Shown here in pieces: positions 17,278 through 25,986 of a stretch of DNA of 62,155 bases. The first letter of the stretch is position 1. Each line of letters opens with the position of its first letter. This DNA is from Alphaproteobacteria bacterium. GTDB lineage: Bacteria > Pseudomonadota > Alphaproteobacteria > Rhizobiales > Xanthobacteraceae. Where the stretch lies: assembly GCA_026400395.1 (NCBI GenBank), contig JAPLPD010000174.1, positions 1 through 62,155 on the forward strand. The letters are read 5' to 3'. Below the pieces are notes generated by a model, which worked only from the letters and a program-made list of their open reading frames with translations, was not told the DNA's origin and made no database searches. The position numbers and the translations under genes are program-made.

Positions 17278-18237
17278 CTATTGCTTCTTCATTGCGGCTT
17301 GCGCGACCGGAGTCCAGCGCGCGATCTCGGCTTCAAAGAACGCTCCGACCTGCTCCGGGGACAACGGCTTGGGGTCGAAGGCATCCTGAATGACTCGTTT
17401 CTTGACCTCAGGCAATTCCAGAATGCGGATCGTTTCCTGATTGAGCCGCTGCACGATCTCTTTCGGGAGCCCTTTCGGGCCGGAGAACGAGAACCATGTG
17501 CTGGCGGCAAGATCGTAGCCCAGTTCCTTGAGGGTCGGCACGGTCGGCGCCTCGGGCCGCCGCGCCTCGGTGGTCACCGCGAGCGCGCGCAAGGTGCCGC
17601 CCTGAACCTGCCCCAGCGCCGCGCCCCAGGTGAACGAGCCCATCGGCACGCGCCCCGCTATAATGTCGGCGAAGGCCGCCGTGTTGTAGGGTATGTGCGT
17701 GAGCTTCAGGTCGTGACGCCTGGCAATAGACTCGACCACCATATGGCCGACGGTACCGACGCCGGACGAGGCGTATCCGGATAGCTTGTCGGCCTTGGCG
17801 GCGGCGATCAGATCGCCGAACGAGCGCAACTCACTCGCCGGCGGAACCACCAGAACGATCGGCGGCCCGCCGACATAGGCGATGTGGCTGAAGTCGCGCA
17901 ACGCGTCGAAGCCGGCATTGCCGGCGATGACCGGGGCCAGGATTTGCGAGGCGAGACCGCCCATCAGGATCGTGTAGCCGTCGGGCTCGGCGCGCGCGAC
18001 CTGGGTGGCTGCGACAACGCCGCCGCCACCGCCGCGATTTTCAACGACCACGCTTTGTTTGAGCGCTGACGACAGATGGTCAGCGATGATCCGCGCCCAG
18101 ATGTCAGCCGCGCCGCCGGCCGCGAAGCTGACGATGATGCGAATCGGCTTGTCCGGCCACTCGGCGCGGGCCGGGGTGGCCAACGCGAACAGCGTTGCCA
18201 GGAATAGAACACCGCAACGCCATATTCCGCGCTTCAT
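17278..18237 (-). CDS. Bug-type (TctC family) periplasmic solute-binding protein
   Basis: 319 aa from the ATG at 18237, giving a clear signal peptide (KRGIWRCGVLFLATLFALA with ARA cleavage site). The mature protein starts EWPDKPIRIIVSFAAGGAAD, the diagnostic Bug motif. Further marks are ENRGGGGGVVAATQVARAEPDGYTI (Asn-Arg-x-Gly ligand loop) and GYDLAASTWF. The tctA/tctB permease genes are absent nearby, as is common for Bug proteins, so it is an orphan receptor or uses a permease elsewhere. Ligands are usually carboxylates. Confidence 0.9.
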   Translation of the reverse strand: MKRGIWRCGVLFLATLFALATPARAEWPDKPIRIIVSFAAGGAADIWARIIADHLSSALKQSVVVENRGGGGGVVAATQVARAEPDGYTILMGGLASQILAPVIAGNAGFDALRDFSHIAYVGGPPIVLVVPPASELRSFGDLIAAAKADKLSGYASSGVGTVGHMVVESIARRHDLKLTHIPYNTAAFADIIAGRVPMGSFTWGAALGQVQGGTLRALAVTTEARRPEAPTVPTLKELGYDLAASTWFSFSGPKGLPKEIVQRLNQETIRILELPEVKKRVIQDAFDPKPLSPEQVGAFFEAEIARWTPVAQAAMKKQ

Positions 18238-18260
18238 TCGCCCCGCCCCCCCGGCGCCGC

Positions 18261-19307
18261 CTACGCGGGCGGCGTCACGCCAACCGCCTGCGCGGCCTTG
18301 GCGATACGTTGCCATGTACCTTTGGCGATGGGAATGCCGTTGGCCTCGCGCTCAGCGCGGATCGTGTCGCCTCGCTCGCCGGGCAGCATGATCTTTTTCA
18401 CACCTTCGGCGCGGGCGAGGCCCGCGATGGCCGTGCCCAGCCGTTCGGCCTCGGCGGCGAAACGGTCGGGGTCGCCGAAGCCGGCGATGTCAATGGCGAT
18501 CACGGTGCCGTTCAGAAACGGGTCATCGCCGATCGCCCAGTTTTCCAAATCCGGCGCCAGACGCGGCTGGCCGAGCAGCAGGCTGCTCATGCACTCGATC
18601 ATGAACGAAAGCCCCGCGCCCTTGGCACCGCCGAGCGGCAGCAGCGTCTTGACCGCCTTCGGATCGGTGGTGTCCTTGCCGTCCTTGTCGAGGCCCCACC
18701 CGACCGGAATTTTCTCGCCGCGATCCGCCGCGCCCATGACCTTGCCGTTGGCGACAACGCCGGTCGAGAAATCGAGCAGGTAAGGCCGGCCGTTTCGGCG
18801 GGGAACCGCGAAGGCAATCGGGTTCGACGACACCGCCGGCACGCTGGTGCCAGGATAGGCCATCATCGGCCCCGACGCGCTCATGGCAATGCCGACGAAT
18901 CCCGCCTCCGCAGCCTGCACGGCGAAGTAGCCGATCGCCCCGGTGTGCGTGACATGACGCGCGGCGCACATGCCTACATGCACGGTGCGTGCGCAATCCA
19001 TCGCCTCGGCCATCGCCATCGTCATCGCCACGGCCGAAGGGGCGCGGTCGGCCTCCAGCACCACCGCCGCGCCGCTCTTGCGTTCGATGCGGATGTTGGG
19101 CGCGGGGTTGATCGACCTCGCCTTGATCAAATCGATGTAGCGCGGAATGCGGATGATGCCGTGCGAGTCCGTGCCGCGCAGGTTCGCCCAGACAAGCATC
19201 TTGGCCCATTCGTCGGCGTGTTCTTTCTTGAGACCGACGGCGGCGAAAATCGCGCTGACGAACGCCGACAGCTCGGCTTTGCCGAGGCGAATGGATTCTT
19301 GGGCCAT
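18261..19307 (-). CDS. Ldh-family (malate/L-lactate/ureidoglycolate-type) NAD(P)-dependent oxidoreductase, copy 1
   Basis: 348 aa. Family motifs: LRGTDSHGIIRIPRYIDLI at residues about 47-65, the catalytic His in AARHVTHTGAIGYFA, then SNPIAFAVPRRNG and LPLGGAKGAGLSFMIE. This is the AllD/YlbC/malate-dehydrogenase-2 family, which oxidises 2-hydroxy acids and is not related to classical lactate dehydrogenases. It is co-directional with the Bug and HyuAB genes. Ureidoglycolate or 2-hydroxy-acid oxidation would fit a hydantoin or purine-related route, but this is inference. Confidence 0.88.
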   Translation of the reverse strand: MAQESIRLGKAELSAFVSAIFAAVGLKKEHADEWAKMLVWANLRGTDSHGIIRIPRYIDLIKARSINPAPNIRIERKSGAAVVLEADRAPSAVAMTMAMAEAMDCARTVHVGMCAARHVTHTGAIGYFAVQAAEAGFVGIAMSASGPMMAYPGTSVPAVSSNPIAFAVPRRNGRPYLLDFSTGVVANGKVMGAADRGEKIPVGWGLDKDGKDTTDPKAVKTLLPLGGAKGAGLSFMIECMSSLLLGQPRLAPDLENWAIGDDPFLNGTVIAIDIAGFGDPDRFAAEAERLGTAIAGLARAEGVKKIMLPGERGDTIRAEREANGIPIAKGTWQRIAKAAQAVGVTPPA

Positions 19308-19368
19308 GATTTCCAGTTGCTCTGCTTCTCTCTCGCTAATCTCTCATTTGTTTCTTGCGAAGAAGATA

Positions 19369-19395
19369 GGTGGCCGGGTCAAGCCCGGCCATGAC
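19369..19395. repeat. Half copy of the dispersed palindrome (copy C), providing a gene's C-terminus
   Basis: GGTGGCCGGGTCAAGCCCGG followed by CCATGACG matches the right arm of copies A and B. The minus-strand polysaccharide-deacetylase frame reads into it and stops there, so its last residues (RHGRA) come from the repeat. Confidence 0.75.
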
Positions 19396-20290
19396 GCGGA
19401 GAGAAGTTCACGTTGGCGACCGACTTGTACCAGTCGAGGATTTGCGCGCCGTTCCAGTGCAGCACGCCGTCGAACTTGCGGACGTGGTCGTAGATCGCCT
19501 CGAGGTACTTGATCCGGTGCGGCTGTCCGCTGATGTAGGGATGGATCGCAAGCGACATGATCTTGCAGCGGTCCTTGCCCTCGGCATAGAGCCGGTCGAA
19601 CTGATCGATCGCGCGCTTGAGCAGATAGTCGCTCTCGTGATGCTGCACGATCATCATCGTGATGTCGTTCAATTCCACCGTATAAGGCAACGTGACCAAC
19701 GGCCCTTCGGTGGTCTTGATCACCGTCGGCTCGTCGTCATAGACCCAGTCGCCGATGTACTGCACACCGGCCTTGGCGAGCAACTCGGGCGTGTCGAGTG
19801 TCTGCGTGAGGCCCGGCCCGAGCCAGCCGACCGGCCGCTTGCCGGTGAACTTTTCGAGCACCTCCATCGAGCGGTTGATCATCGCCTCTTGATTGTCGCT
19901 CTTGTGGATCGGCAACTGGTCATAGGCGTGGCCCATGAATTCCCAGCCGTCATTCTTGGCCTGCTCGGCAACGCGCGGGTAGTCCTCGCAGATGCGGGCG
20001 TTGGCGGCGAGCGTCGGCTTGATGCCGAGCCGCTTGAACAGCTCGTAGAAGCGCCAAGCGCCGACGCGCATTCCGTATTCGTGCCAGCTCCAGTGCGGCA
20101 CGTCCGGCAGCAGCACCTGCCCGGTCGGCGCCGGAAGGACTTGCCGCGCCATCGGCCGCGAAATGTCCCACACCTCGTAGTTGACGATAGTCCAGAACAC
20201 GATACGCGCATCGTTCGGCAGCTTCAGCGGCGGCCGATCGACGACAGCCGAGAAGTCGACTCGCTCGCTGGGAATCATGGGACGGGACAT
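19379..20290 (-). CDS. Polysaccharide-deacetylase-family protein (PuuE/allantoinase-like)
   Basis: 303 aa, NodB-homology fold of the PuuE type. Marks are ARIVFWTIVNYEVWDISRPM, HEYGMRVGAWRFYELFKRLG and NDGWEFMGHAYDQLPIHKS. HAYDQ and the later MSLAIHPYISGQPHRIKYLE hold the likely metal and catalytic His residues. Cofactor-free allantoinases (PuuE) and some N-acyl hydrolases share this fold. Next to hydantoinase, RidA and an AllD-like dehydrogenase, a ureide or cyclic-amide hydrolase is more likely than a polysaccharide enzyme. The last codons derive from a dispersed repeat (19369-19395). Confidence 0.85.
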   Translation of the reverse strand: MSRPMIPSERVDFSAVVDRPPLKLPNDARIVFWTIVNYEVWDISRPMARQVLPAPTGQVLLPDVPHWSWHEYGMRVGAWRFYELFKRLGIKPTLAANARICEDYPRVAEQAKNDGWEFMGHAYDQLPIHKSDNQEAMINRSMEVLEKFTGKRPVGWLGPGLTQTLDTPELLAKAGVQYIGDWVYDDEPTVIKTTEGPLVTLPYTVELNDITMMIVQHHESDYLLKRAIDQFDRLYAEGKDRCKIMSLAIHPYISGQPHRIKYLEAIYDHVRKFDGVLHWNGAQILDWYKSVANVNFSPRHGRA

Positions 20291-20383
20291 GGCAACACTC
20301 CACGTACGGCGCCGGCGGCAGCGGCGGCTTTATTCATCGCAGGACGGGCGTTTCCTGTCCACCCAAGCAGCGGTCCGCAATCG

Positions 20384-21118
20384 CTAGAAGATCAGCATCA
20401 AACCGGAAGCGATCAGCAGCAGCGACAGCATCTGCTGAAAGCGGCGCTCGTTGAGGCGGCCGTAGATCTGCCAGCCGGTCCAGGAGCCCAGCAGGATCGC
20501 CGGTATGGCGACGAGGAATAGCACCGCGCTTTCACGGTCGAGTGCGACCGCACCGATCAGGAGAATCGTCAGCATATGCGCAAGAACGATGAACGGCTGA
20601 TAGACGCCGCGGGACGCCTCCTTGCTCCAACCACGGAGTTGCGTCCACAACGCCGGAAATATTCCCGACAGTCCCGCAACGCCGCCGAGCAATCCGCCCA
20701 GGAATCCAACCGCCGCGTCGGCGGGCCGCCCGCCCCAGGTGACCTGCGGCAGGCGCGGACCAATCAGCGCATAGACGCCATAAGACACCATGAAAATAGC
20801 GAGGCCGATCTGGATACCGCGCGGATTGGTCTCGACGACCAGCAACACGCCAAGCGGGATGCCGACAGCACCGCCGATGAGGAACGGCCAGAGCCGTCCG
20901 AACTCAAGCGTCCGGCGCATGGTCCAGACCAGACCGATCTGGATGACCAGCCCGCCGGACACGACCAGCAACGCCGCCTGAACCGGCGAAATGGCGTGCA
21001 GCCAGATTGAGGTCGCGACCACGCCGTAGGCGAAGCCGGCCGCACCGGACGCGATGCCGCCGAGAAAGCCACCGAGCACGACCAAGCCGATCGTTTGTAC
21101 CGTCAGGTCAGACAGCAT
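20384..21118 (-). CDS. Sulfite exporter TauE/SafE family membrane protein
   Basis: 244 aa from the ATG at 21118 (MLSDLTVQTIGLVVLGGFLG). A TTG at 21133 would add five residues. Seven or eight hydrophobic segments are visible, with the paired family motifs GGFLGGIASGAAGFAYG and FLGGLLGGVAGLSGIFPALW. TauE/SafE proteins move sulfite, sulfoacetate or other small organic anions. It reads with the upstream cluster (13388-20290) and could export or import a pathway acid. Confidence 0.88.
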   Translation of the reverse strand: MLSDLTVQTIGLVVLGGFLGGIASGAAGFAYGVVATSIWLHAISPVQAALLVVSGGLVIQIGLVWTMRRTLEFGRLWPFLIGGAVGIPLGVLLVVETNPRGIQIGLAIFMVSYGVYALIGPRLPQVTWGGRPADAAVGFLGGLLGGVAGLSGIFPALWTQLRGWSKEASRGVYQPFIVLAHMLTILLIGAVALDRESAVLFLVAIPAILLGSWTGWQIYGRLNERRFQQMLSLLLIASGLMLIF

Positions 21119-21251
21119 CGCGCGCAATCTCAATGAGCCGTATCATGGCGACGTGTCGAGCCAGTTATGAGGAGGGCGGTGGTGTCTTGCCGAGTTCAAG
21201 ACAATAACATCAACTCCAAGCAGCCCGCATTCCAAGCAACGGACCCGCCGC

Positions 21252-22091
21252 ATGTCAAATCCGCAATCAGGAAAAGCCGCAGCCGACGCACTCGAAGCAC
21301 GATTCGGCGAAACCTTCGGGGTCGATGACACGCTGACCGGTCTCGACCAACTGGCGCGGCTCGCCGGTCGGCGCGTACACCGGCGCTACACCGACAAGCC
21401 GGTCGATACCGCGTTGCTTCGCCTGCTCTGCGCCTGCGCCCTGTCGGCGCCGAGCAAAAGCGATCTGCAGCAGGCCGACATTGTGATCGTGAACAAAGCG
21501 GACCAAGCCGCCATCGGCGGCCTCATTCCGGACCAGCCGTTCATCCGCACCGCGCCGGCATTTCTGGTATTTCTGGCGAGCGGCCGCCGGCTACCGGAAA
21601 TATCCAAGATGCGCGGCAAGCCGTTCCCGAACGATCATCTCGATCAGTTCTTCAACGCCGCGGTCGACGCCGGAATCGTCCTGGCCACGTTCACCGCCGC
21701 GGCAGACACCGTGGGACTTGGCACCTGCCCGATCAGTGTCATCCGCGATCACTCGGCCAAGGTGAGCGAGATGCTGAAGCTGCCGCAACGAGTGATACCG
21801 GTCGCAGGCATGTGCGTCGGCTGGCCATCGGAGGCGGGCCACATCAGCCCTCGGCTTTCCCTCTCAAGCACTGTGCATGAGGGACGCTACGACGAAGGCA
21901 ACCTCGCGGAGCGCATCGACGCCTACGACCGCCGCCGCGCCGCGGTCCACCCGTACAAGCCGCGCGATCCGGCTCGCTGGGGCGAGGTGCCGTTCTACGG
22001 CTGGTCGGAAGACAAGGCCCGGCAATACGGCGTGCCGCAGCGGCCGGATTTCGGCGCGTTCGTACGCAAGAAGGGTTTCTGCCTCGACTAG
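21252..22091 (+). CDS. Nitroreductase-family flavoprotein
   Basis: 279 aa. The FMN-binding marks are a basic N-terminal region (RLAGRRVHRRYTDKPVDTALL), CALSAPSKSDLQQADIVIV and GIVLATFTAAADTVGLGTCP. The C-terminal extension (RWGEVPFYGWSEDKARQYGV) is long compared with short NfsB-type enzymes. The family performs NAD(P)H-dependent reduction of nitro, quinone or enone groups. Its end overlaps the stop of the convergent NHL-repeat gene by 4 nt. Confidence 0.87.
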   Translation: MSNPQSGKAAADALEARFGETFGVDDTLTGLDQLARLAGRRVHRRYTDKPVDTALLRLLCACALSAPSKSDLQQADIVIVNKADQAAIGGLIPDQPFIRTAPAFLVFLASGRRLPEISKMRGKPFPNDHLDQFFNAAVDAGIVLATFTAAADTVGLGTCPISVIRDHSAKVSEMLKLPQRVIPVAGMCVGWPSEAGHISPRLSLSSTVHEGRYDEGNLAERIDAYDRRRAAVHPYKPRDPARWGEVPFYGWSEDKARQYGVPQRPDFGAFVRKKGFCLD

Positions 22092-22957
22092 CGTTGCACG
22101 TACTTCTGAATCCGCCAGTTCAGCGTATCCGCGACAAACACCTCGCCGCGCGGGCTGATCGCGATGTAATGCGCCTCGCCGTACTTGCCGAGGGTCTTGC
22201 CTTGACCCGCGCCAGTCATCGTCCCCAGCACATTGCCGTTGAGATCGAGCGTCATCACCTGCCCGGTGTGTCCGTGCGCCAGCCAGATCGTCTGATCGGG
22301 CGCCATGAACAGCCCGCATGGCGTGCCGGGATGTTTCGACTCGCGGATGTAATTGCCGTCGGCGCCAAAAACCTGGATGCGCGCATTGTTGCGGTCGGCG
22401 ATGTAGAGCAATCCCTTGGCGTCGAACACCAGCGAGTGCGGCAGATCGAACTGGCCAGGGCCAGTGCCCTTCCCGCCCCACGTCTTGATGAAGTTGCCGC
22501 CGCCATCGAACTTCAGCACCAGCGACTCGCCTTTGCCGTGCCCCTGCAGCACAAACAGATCGCCGCTCGGTCCTATCACCGCTTCGTTCGGCTCGTTGAA
22601 CAGCCGCAGGTGCCCGTAGTCATGCCACTCCCCGGGCCGGCCCTTCACGCCCAGCACCATCTCGATACGGCCGGACGGGTTGAACTTGTAGATGACGTGA
22701 GCGGCAACGTCGGTCGCCCAGATGTTGTCGTTTGAATCGATGCGCAGTCCGTGCGGGCGGTCGAACAAACCGTCGCCAAAACCGCGGATGAAGTTGCCAT
22801 CCGGATCGAACTCCATCAGCGGCATCGGACCGCGGTGGATGACGAAGATGTGCCCCTTGGAATTGAAAGCCACGCCTGACGTGCCGCCGAAGTTGGCGTG
22901 GGCCGGCAACCTGAAGGCTTCAGGCACGGCCATGTAGTCGAGCGGTGGAGGAGCCAT
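22088..22957 (-). CDS. NHL-repeat beta-propeller protein (peptidyl-alpha-hydroxyglycine amidating lyase-like)
   Basis: 289 aa from the ATG at 22957, with a TTG at 22984 as a weaker alternative. At least five NHL-type blades are visible, for example FDRPHGLRIDSNDNIWATD, FDLPHSLVFDAKGLLYIADR and GEAHYIAISPRGEVFVADTL. Bacterial relatives are annotated after the lyase domain of animal PAM, but the animal enzyme's substrates are not expected here. There is no signal peptide, so the propeller is cytoplasmic. A lactonase or hydrolase role in the island is possible. Confidence 0.8.
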   Translation of the reverse strand: MAPPPLDYMAVPEAFRLPAHANFGGTSGVAFNSKGHIFVIHRGPMPLMEFDPDGNFIRGFGDGLFDRPHGLRIDSNDNIWATDVAAHVIYKFNPSGRIEMVLGVKGRPGEWHDYGHLRLFNEPNEAVIGPSGDLFVLQGHGKGESLVLKFDGGGNFIKTWGGKGTGPGQFDLPHSLVFDAKGLLYIADRNNARIQVFGADGNYIRESKHPGTPCGLFMAPDQTIWLAHGHTGQVMTLDLNGNVLGTMTGAGQGKTLGKYGEAHYIAISPRGEVFVADTLNWRIQKYVQR

Positions 22958-23251
22958 ATGCGCCTGCCCGAATGGAGAGACCAAAACACAAGGGCGACAG
23001 GCGGTGCTTCACGAACGCCTTCGCGATACTCCAGCCGAGCCGCCCGACGCGAAATCATACAGGGGCGCTCGACTCGTCCGCCAGCCCAGTCCTATAGATA
23101 AAGTAGGAATTTCCCTGCTGTTCCACACATCGTGGTGATCGCCAGCGAAGGTGCGGGCGACAGTAATGCCCGTAGACGTGACAAGCGATTTTTTGAGTTT
23201 ACCGGATGCCCCGCCCTTCGGAAGCGGCATGCCTCTGAGGTTGTTGATGCC

Positions 23252-24241
23252 ATGCCAACGCTGACCGTGGTGCAGGCGGAAGGACTGGTGGTGCGGACGC
23301 TAACGCGCTGCCGCACCAACATCGATGTGGCCCGCAGCGTCGCCCGCGCGCTGGTCGCCGCCGAATGTGACGGCCTGAAGGGCCACGGCCTGTCGCGCGT
23401 GCCGATGTACGCGGCACAGGCCAAAGCTCACAAAATCGACGGCACGTTCAAGCCGCTCGCCGAGCGTCCGCGTCCCGGCCTGATCGCAATTGACGCAGGC
23501 TACGGTTTTGCCTTTCCGGCGATCGAGCTCGCCGAAGCGGAACTGCGTGTGGCCACGCCGCGCCAGGGCGTCGCCGCGGCAGCGATCCGAAAGTCGAGTC
23601 ACTGCGGCGCCGCCGGACATCCGGTCGAACGGCTGGCCAACGCGGGCCTCGTCGCGCTGATATTCGCGAACACGCCAGCCGCGATGGCGCCGTGGGGCGG
23701 ATACAAGGCGCTGTTCGGCACCAACCCGGTCGCGCTCGCATGTCCACTACCCGGCCGGAGTCCGCTGGTGATCGACCTGTCGCTGTCGAAGGTCGCGCGC
23801 GGCAATGTCATGACGGCAAAGCAGCGCCGTGAGCCGATTCCCGAAGGCTGGGCACTGGACGAAAACGGTAACCCGACCACGGATCCGGACGCGGCCTTGC
23901 GCGGTACGATGCTGCCGATGGTCGACGCCAAGGGCACGATGCTCGCGCTGATGGTGGAACTCCTGGCCGCGGGCCTGACCGGCGCGAACTTCGCGGCGGA
24001 GGCGTCGTCCTATCTCAATGCCGACGGCCCGCCATCCGGCACCGGCCAACTGATCCTGGCGTTCGATCCGGCGGCGTTCGGCGGCGGCGCGCCCGGGCGG
24101 TTTGGGCTGATCGCCCAGGAGATCGAGGCGCAGACCGGCGCACGGCTGCCGGGCGCACGGCGATTGAAGGCCCGCGAGAAGGCGAAGGCCGACGGCTTGC
24201 TGATTTCCGATGTGCTGGTGAAAGAGATCGAGGCGGCCTAG
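23252..24241 (+). CDS. Ldh-family NAD(P)-dependent oxidoreductase, copy 2
   Basis: 329 aa from the ATG at 23252 (MPTLTVVQAEGLVVRTLTRC). The family features are ECDGLKGHGLSRVPMYAAQ, the catalytic His in KSSHCGAAGHPVERL, GTNPVALACPLPGRSPLVID and MLPMVDAKGTMLALMVELL. It is shorter and clearly divergent from the copy at 18261-19307, so the two probably use different 2-hydroxy acids. The C-terminal 4 nt overlap the convergent CCG protein gene. Confidence 0.87.
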   Translation: MPTLTVVQAEGLVVRTLTRCRTNIDVARSVARALVAAECDGLKGHGLSRVPMYAAQAKAHKIDGTFKPLAERPRPGLIAIDAGYGFAFPAIELAEAELRVATPRQGVAAAAIRKSSHCGAAGHPVERLANAGLVALIFANTPAAMAPWGGYKALFGTNPVALACPLPGRSPLVIDLSLSKVARGNVMTAKQRREPIPEGWALDENGNPTTDPDAALRGTMLPMVDAKGTMLALMVELLAAGLTGANFAAEASSYLNADGPPSGTGQLILAFDPAAFGGGAPGRFGLIAQEIEAQTGARLPGARRLKAREKAKADGLLISDVLVKEIEAA

Positions 24242-25581
24242 CGCGGCAACGCCGCTTCCTGCTTACCCTGCAACGGGAGCGGCTGGTCGCCCAGCATTCC
24301 GTTGACGATCACCTTGCGTGCGGTATCGAGATCGACGCCGTGACTCTTCATTAGGTCGGAGGCATCGGCGACAATCGCGTCGACGTCCTGCTTGATCTTC
24401 AAATTCTTGTAGTGGTCCTCCTGGCGGAAGCCCATGCTCTCGCCGATGATCTCCAGCACGTTCATGATCTTGAACGGCCAGTCGCGCTCATGGGCGCAGA
24501 GCTCCCGGTGATCGGAGTGATAGACCGCAACCAGCGCATCGACCTTGGCCGCCCGCGCCGCCTCCAGTTCTTTCAATTGAAGCTCGGCCTTGAACTTCGG
24601 CAAGGTCGCCAGATTGACGCTCTGCAGGCCGACGCCCGGAACGTCGAGTTTGACGACATTGATGCCCGGCACCGCGTTCAGAAGTTCTTCCGCCGCCTCC
24701 ATTACGCCGGCAATGCCCGGATGCCGGTGTAGCGCGACCGTCATCTCGACCCGGCTTTTCAGAAACGGCCGCAGCGTGTCGAGCCTGGAATGCAGGAACG
24801 GCATGAACGGCGTCAAGTCGAACGGCATCTCGCCGTTCACGCGCTCGTAGGTCGGCAGCACGGTCTCGCCGAACTGCATGACGCAACTGGGGCACCAAGC
24901 CAGCACTTTGCCGCTTTTGGACTGCGACAGCTTGTTGATGGTGTTGTTGGCGAAACGCCCAAGCGTATCGATATCGCCGGAGCGAAGCTGCGCGGTGCCG
25001 CAGCAATGGGTCGGACCGCCCATCACCTTATAGTCGGTACCGATCATGTCCATGATGTCGAGACAAAGCAGCGCGATGTGAGGCGTCTTCAGCACATTGC
25101 AGCCGGTGTAGAAAACAACGTCCGGCAATTCGGCGATTGGTGGCTCCTTCGCCGGCTTTTGCCCGAGCCGGATCAGAGACTCTTCGGTCAATTGCAGCCG
25201 CGACAGCACGCTGGTGTCCTCGCCGACCTTGCGGAACTGCATGACGCCCGCCTTGCGGCGCTCGGTCGGATCCTTGTCGTTCCGCATCATCGCCAGCCGC
25301 GCCATGGTCAGCAGGAAGCGCGGATTAACGCCGTAATCGCACGCCTTGATGCATTCGCCGCTCGCCATGCACGCCTTGGCCCACTTCTCGGATTCCGCCG
25401 CGCCTTGGCCGAAGCGCAGAATGTCGAGCACGCCGGAGACGACGTCCCTGGGTCCGGCGGAGCCGAGCCCCGCCGGTTCCACGATCGGACAGGCGGTGAA
25501 GCATGCGCCGCACTTGGTGCAGGCGTCGATCATGTCATCGACGCGGCTCGCAAGGGCTTGCTCAAATCCCGGAGTTTGCAT
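24238..25581 (-). CDS. Iron-sulfur (Fe-S)-binding CCG-domain protein, GlpC/HdrD-like
   Basis: About 447 aa from the ATG at 25581 (a TTG at 25599 is possible). The N-terminal ferredoxin-type region has CTKCGACFTACPIVEP and CMASGECIKACDYG, two [4Fe-4S] clusters. A CCG domain follows (FYTGCNVLKTPHIALLCLD to GPTHCCGTAQL). A second CCG repeat appears degenerate. Such proteins are electron-transfer subunits of membrane dehydrogenases or of 2-hydroxy-acid oxidases. The convergent Ldh and downstream Rieske genes make a role in redox supply for the island plausible. Confidence 0.87.
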   Translation of the reverse strand: MQTPGFEQALASRVDDMIDACTKCGACFTACPIVEPAGLGSAGPRDVVSGVLDILRFGQGAAESEKWAKACMASGECIKACDYGVNPRFLLTMARLAMMRNDKDPTERRKAGVMQFRKVGEDTSVLSRLQLTEESLIRLGQKPAKEPPIAELPDVVFYTGCNVLKTPHIALLCLDIMDMIGTDYKVMGGPTHCCGTAQLRSGDIDTLGRFANNTINKLSQSKSGKVLAWCPSCVMQFGETVLPTYERVNGEMPFDLTPFMPFLHSRLDTLRPFLKSRVEMTVALHRHPGIAGVMEAAEELLNAVPGINVVKLDVPGVGLQSVNLATLPKFKAELQLKELEAARAAKVDALVAVYHSDHRELCAHERDWPFKIMNVLEIIGESMGFRQEDHYKNLKIKQDVDAIVADASDLMKSHGVDLDTARKVIVNGMLGDQPLPLQGKQEAALPR

Positions 25582-25629
25582 GAAATGAGAATAGCTCAAA
25601 TGAAGCCGCTTCGCGAGCGCGCATCCGAA

Positions 25630-25986
25630 TTAAGTCCCTTCCGGAATCTTCACCATTTCAAACTCGAAGCTCGTCGTCAGGTCTTCCACCTGCGCACGCG
25701 AAAGCCACATCGCCATCCATCCGAGGCCGGGATGCTGGGCGGCGAACCGAATCGTGGATTTTTCCGGCGCGGCCTTCACGCTCCAGAGCAGGTTGTCGCT
25801 GTGGTGCATTTTGGCCGGATTGTCTGGCGGCTCGGCTGGATGGATCGGCGTCATCTTCGAACGCAGTGCAGCAAGATCGCGAATCAGTTGATCGATGTCG
25901 GGAGCGGAAAGGTCCGTGCTCGCGCCCGCGACGGACAAGGCCGCGTGCGCGCCATCGGATGACAGATTGAGCTTGATCGTCTTCAT
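25630..25986 (-). CDS. Uncharacterised protein (118 aa)
   Basis: ATG at 25986, three bases from the Gfo/Idh stop, reading the same way as the CCG protein gene. The N-terminus is a short beta-rich stretch (MKTIKLNLSSDGAHAALSV), followed by a helix (DIDQLIRDLAALRSKM) and a Trp-containing end (GLGWMAMWLSRAQVEDL). No signal, membrane segment or Cys. I do not recognise a family. Its steady place between two redox genes makes it a likely operon member. Confidence 0.65.
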   Translation of the reverse strand: MKTIKLNLSSDGAHAALSVAGASTDLSAPDIDQLIRDLAALRSKMTPIHPAEPPDNPAKMHHSDNLLWSVKAAPEKSTIRFAAQHPGLGWMAMWLSRAQVEDLTTSFEFEMVKIPEGT

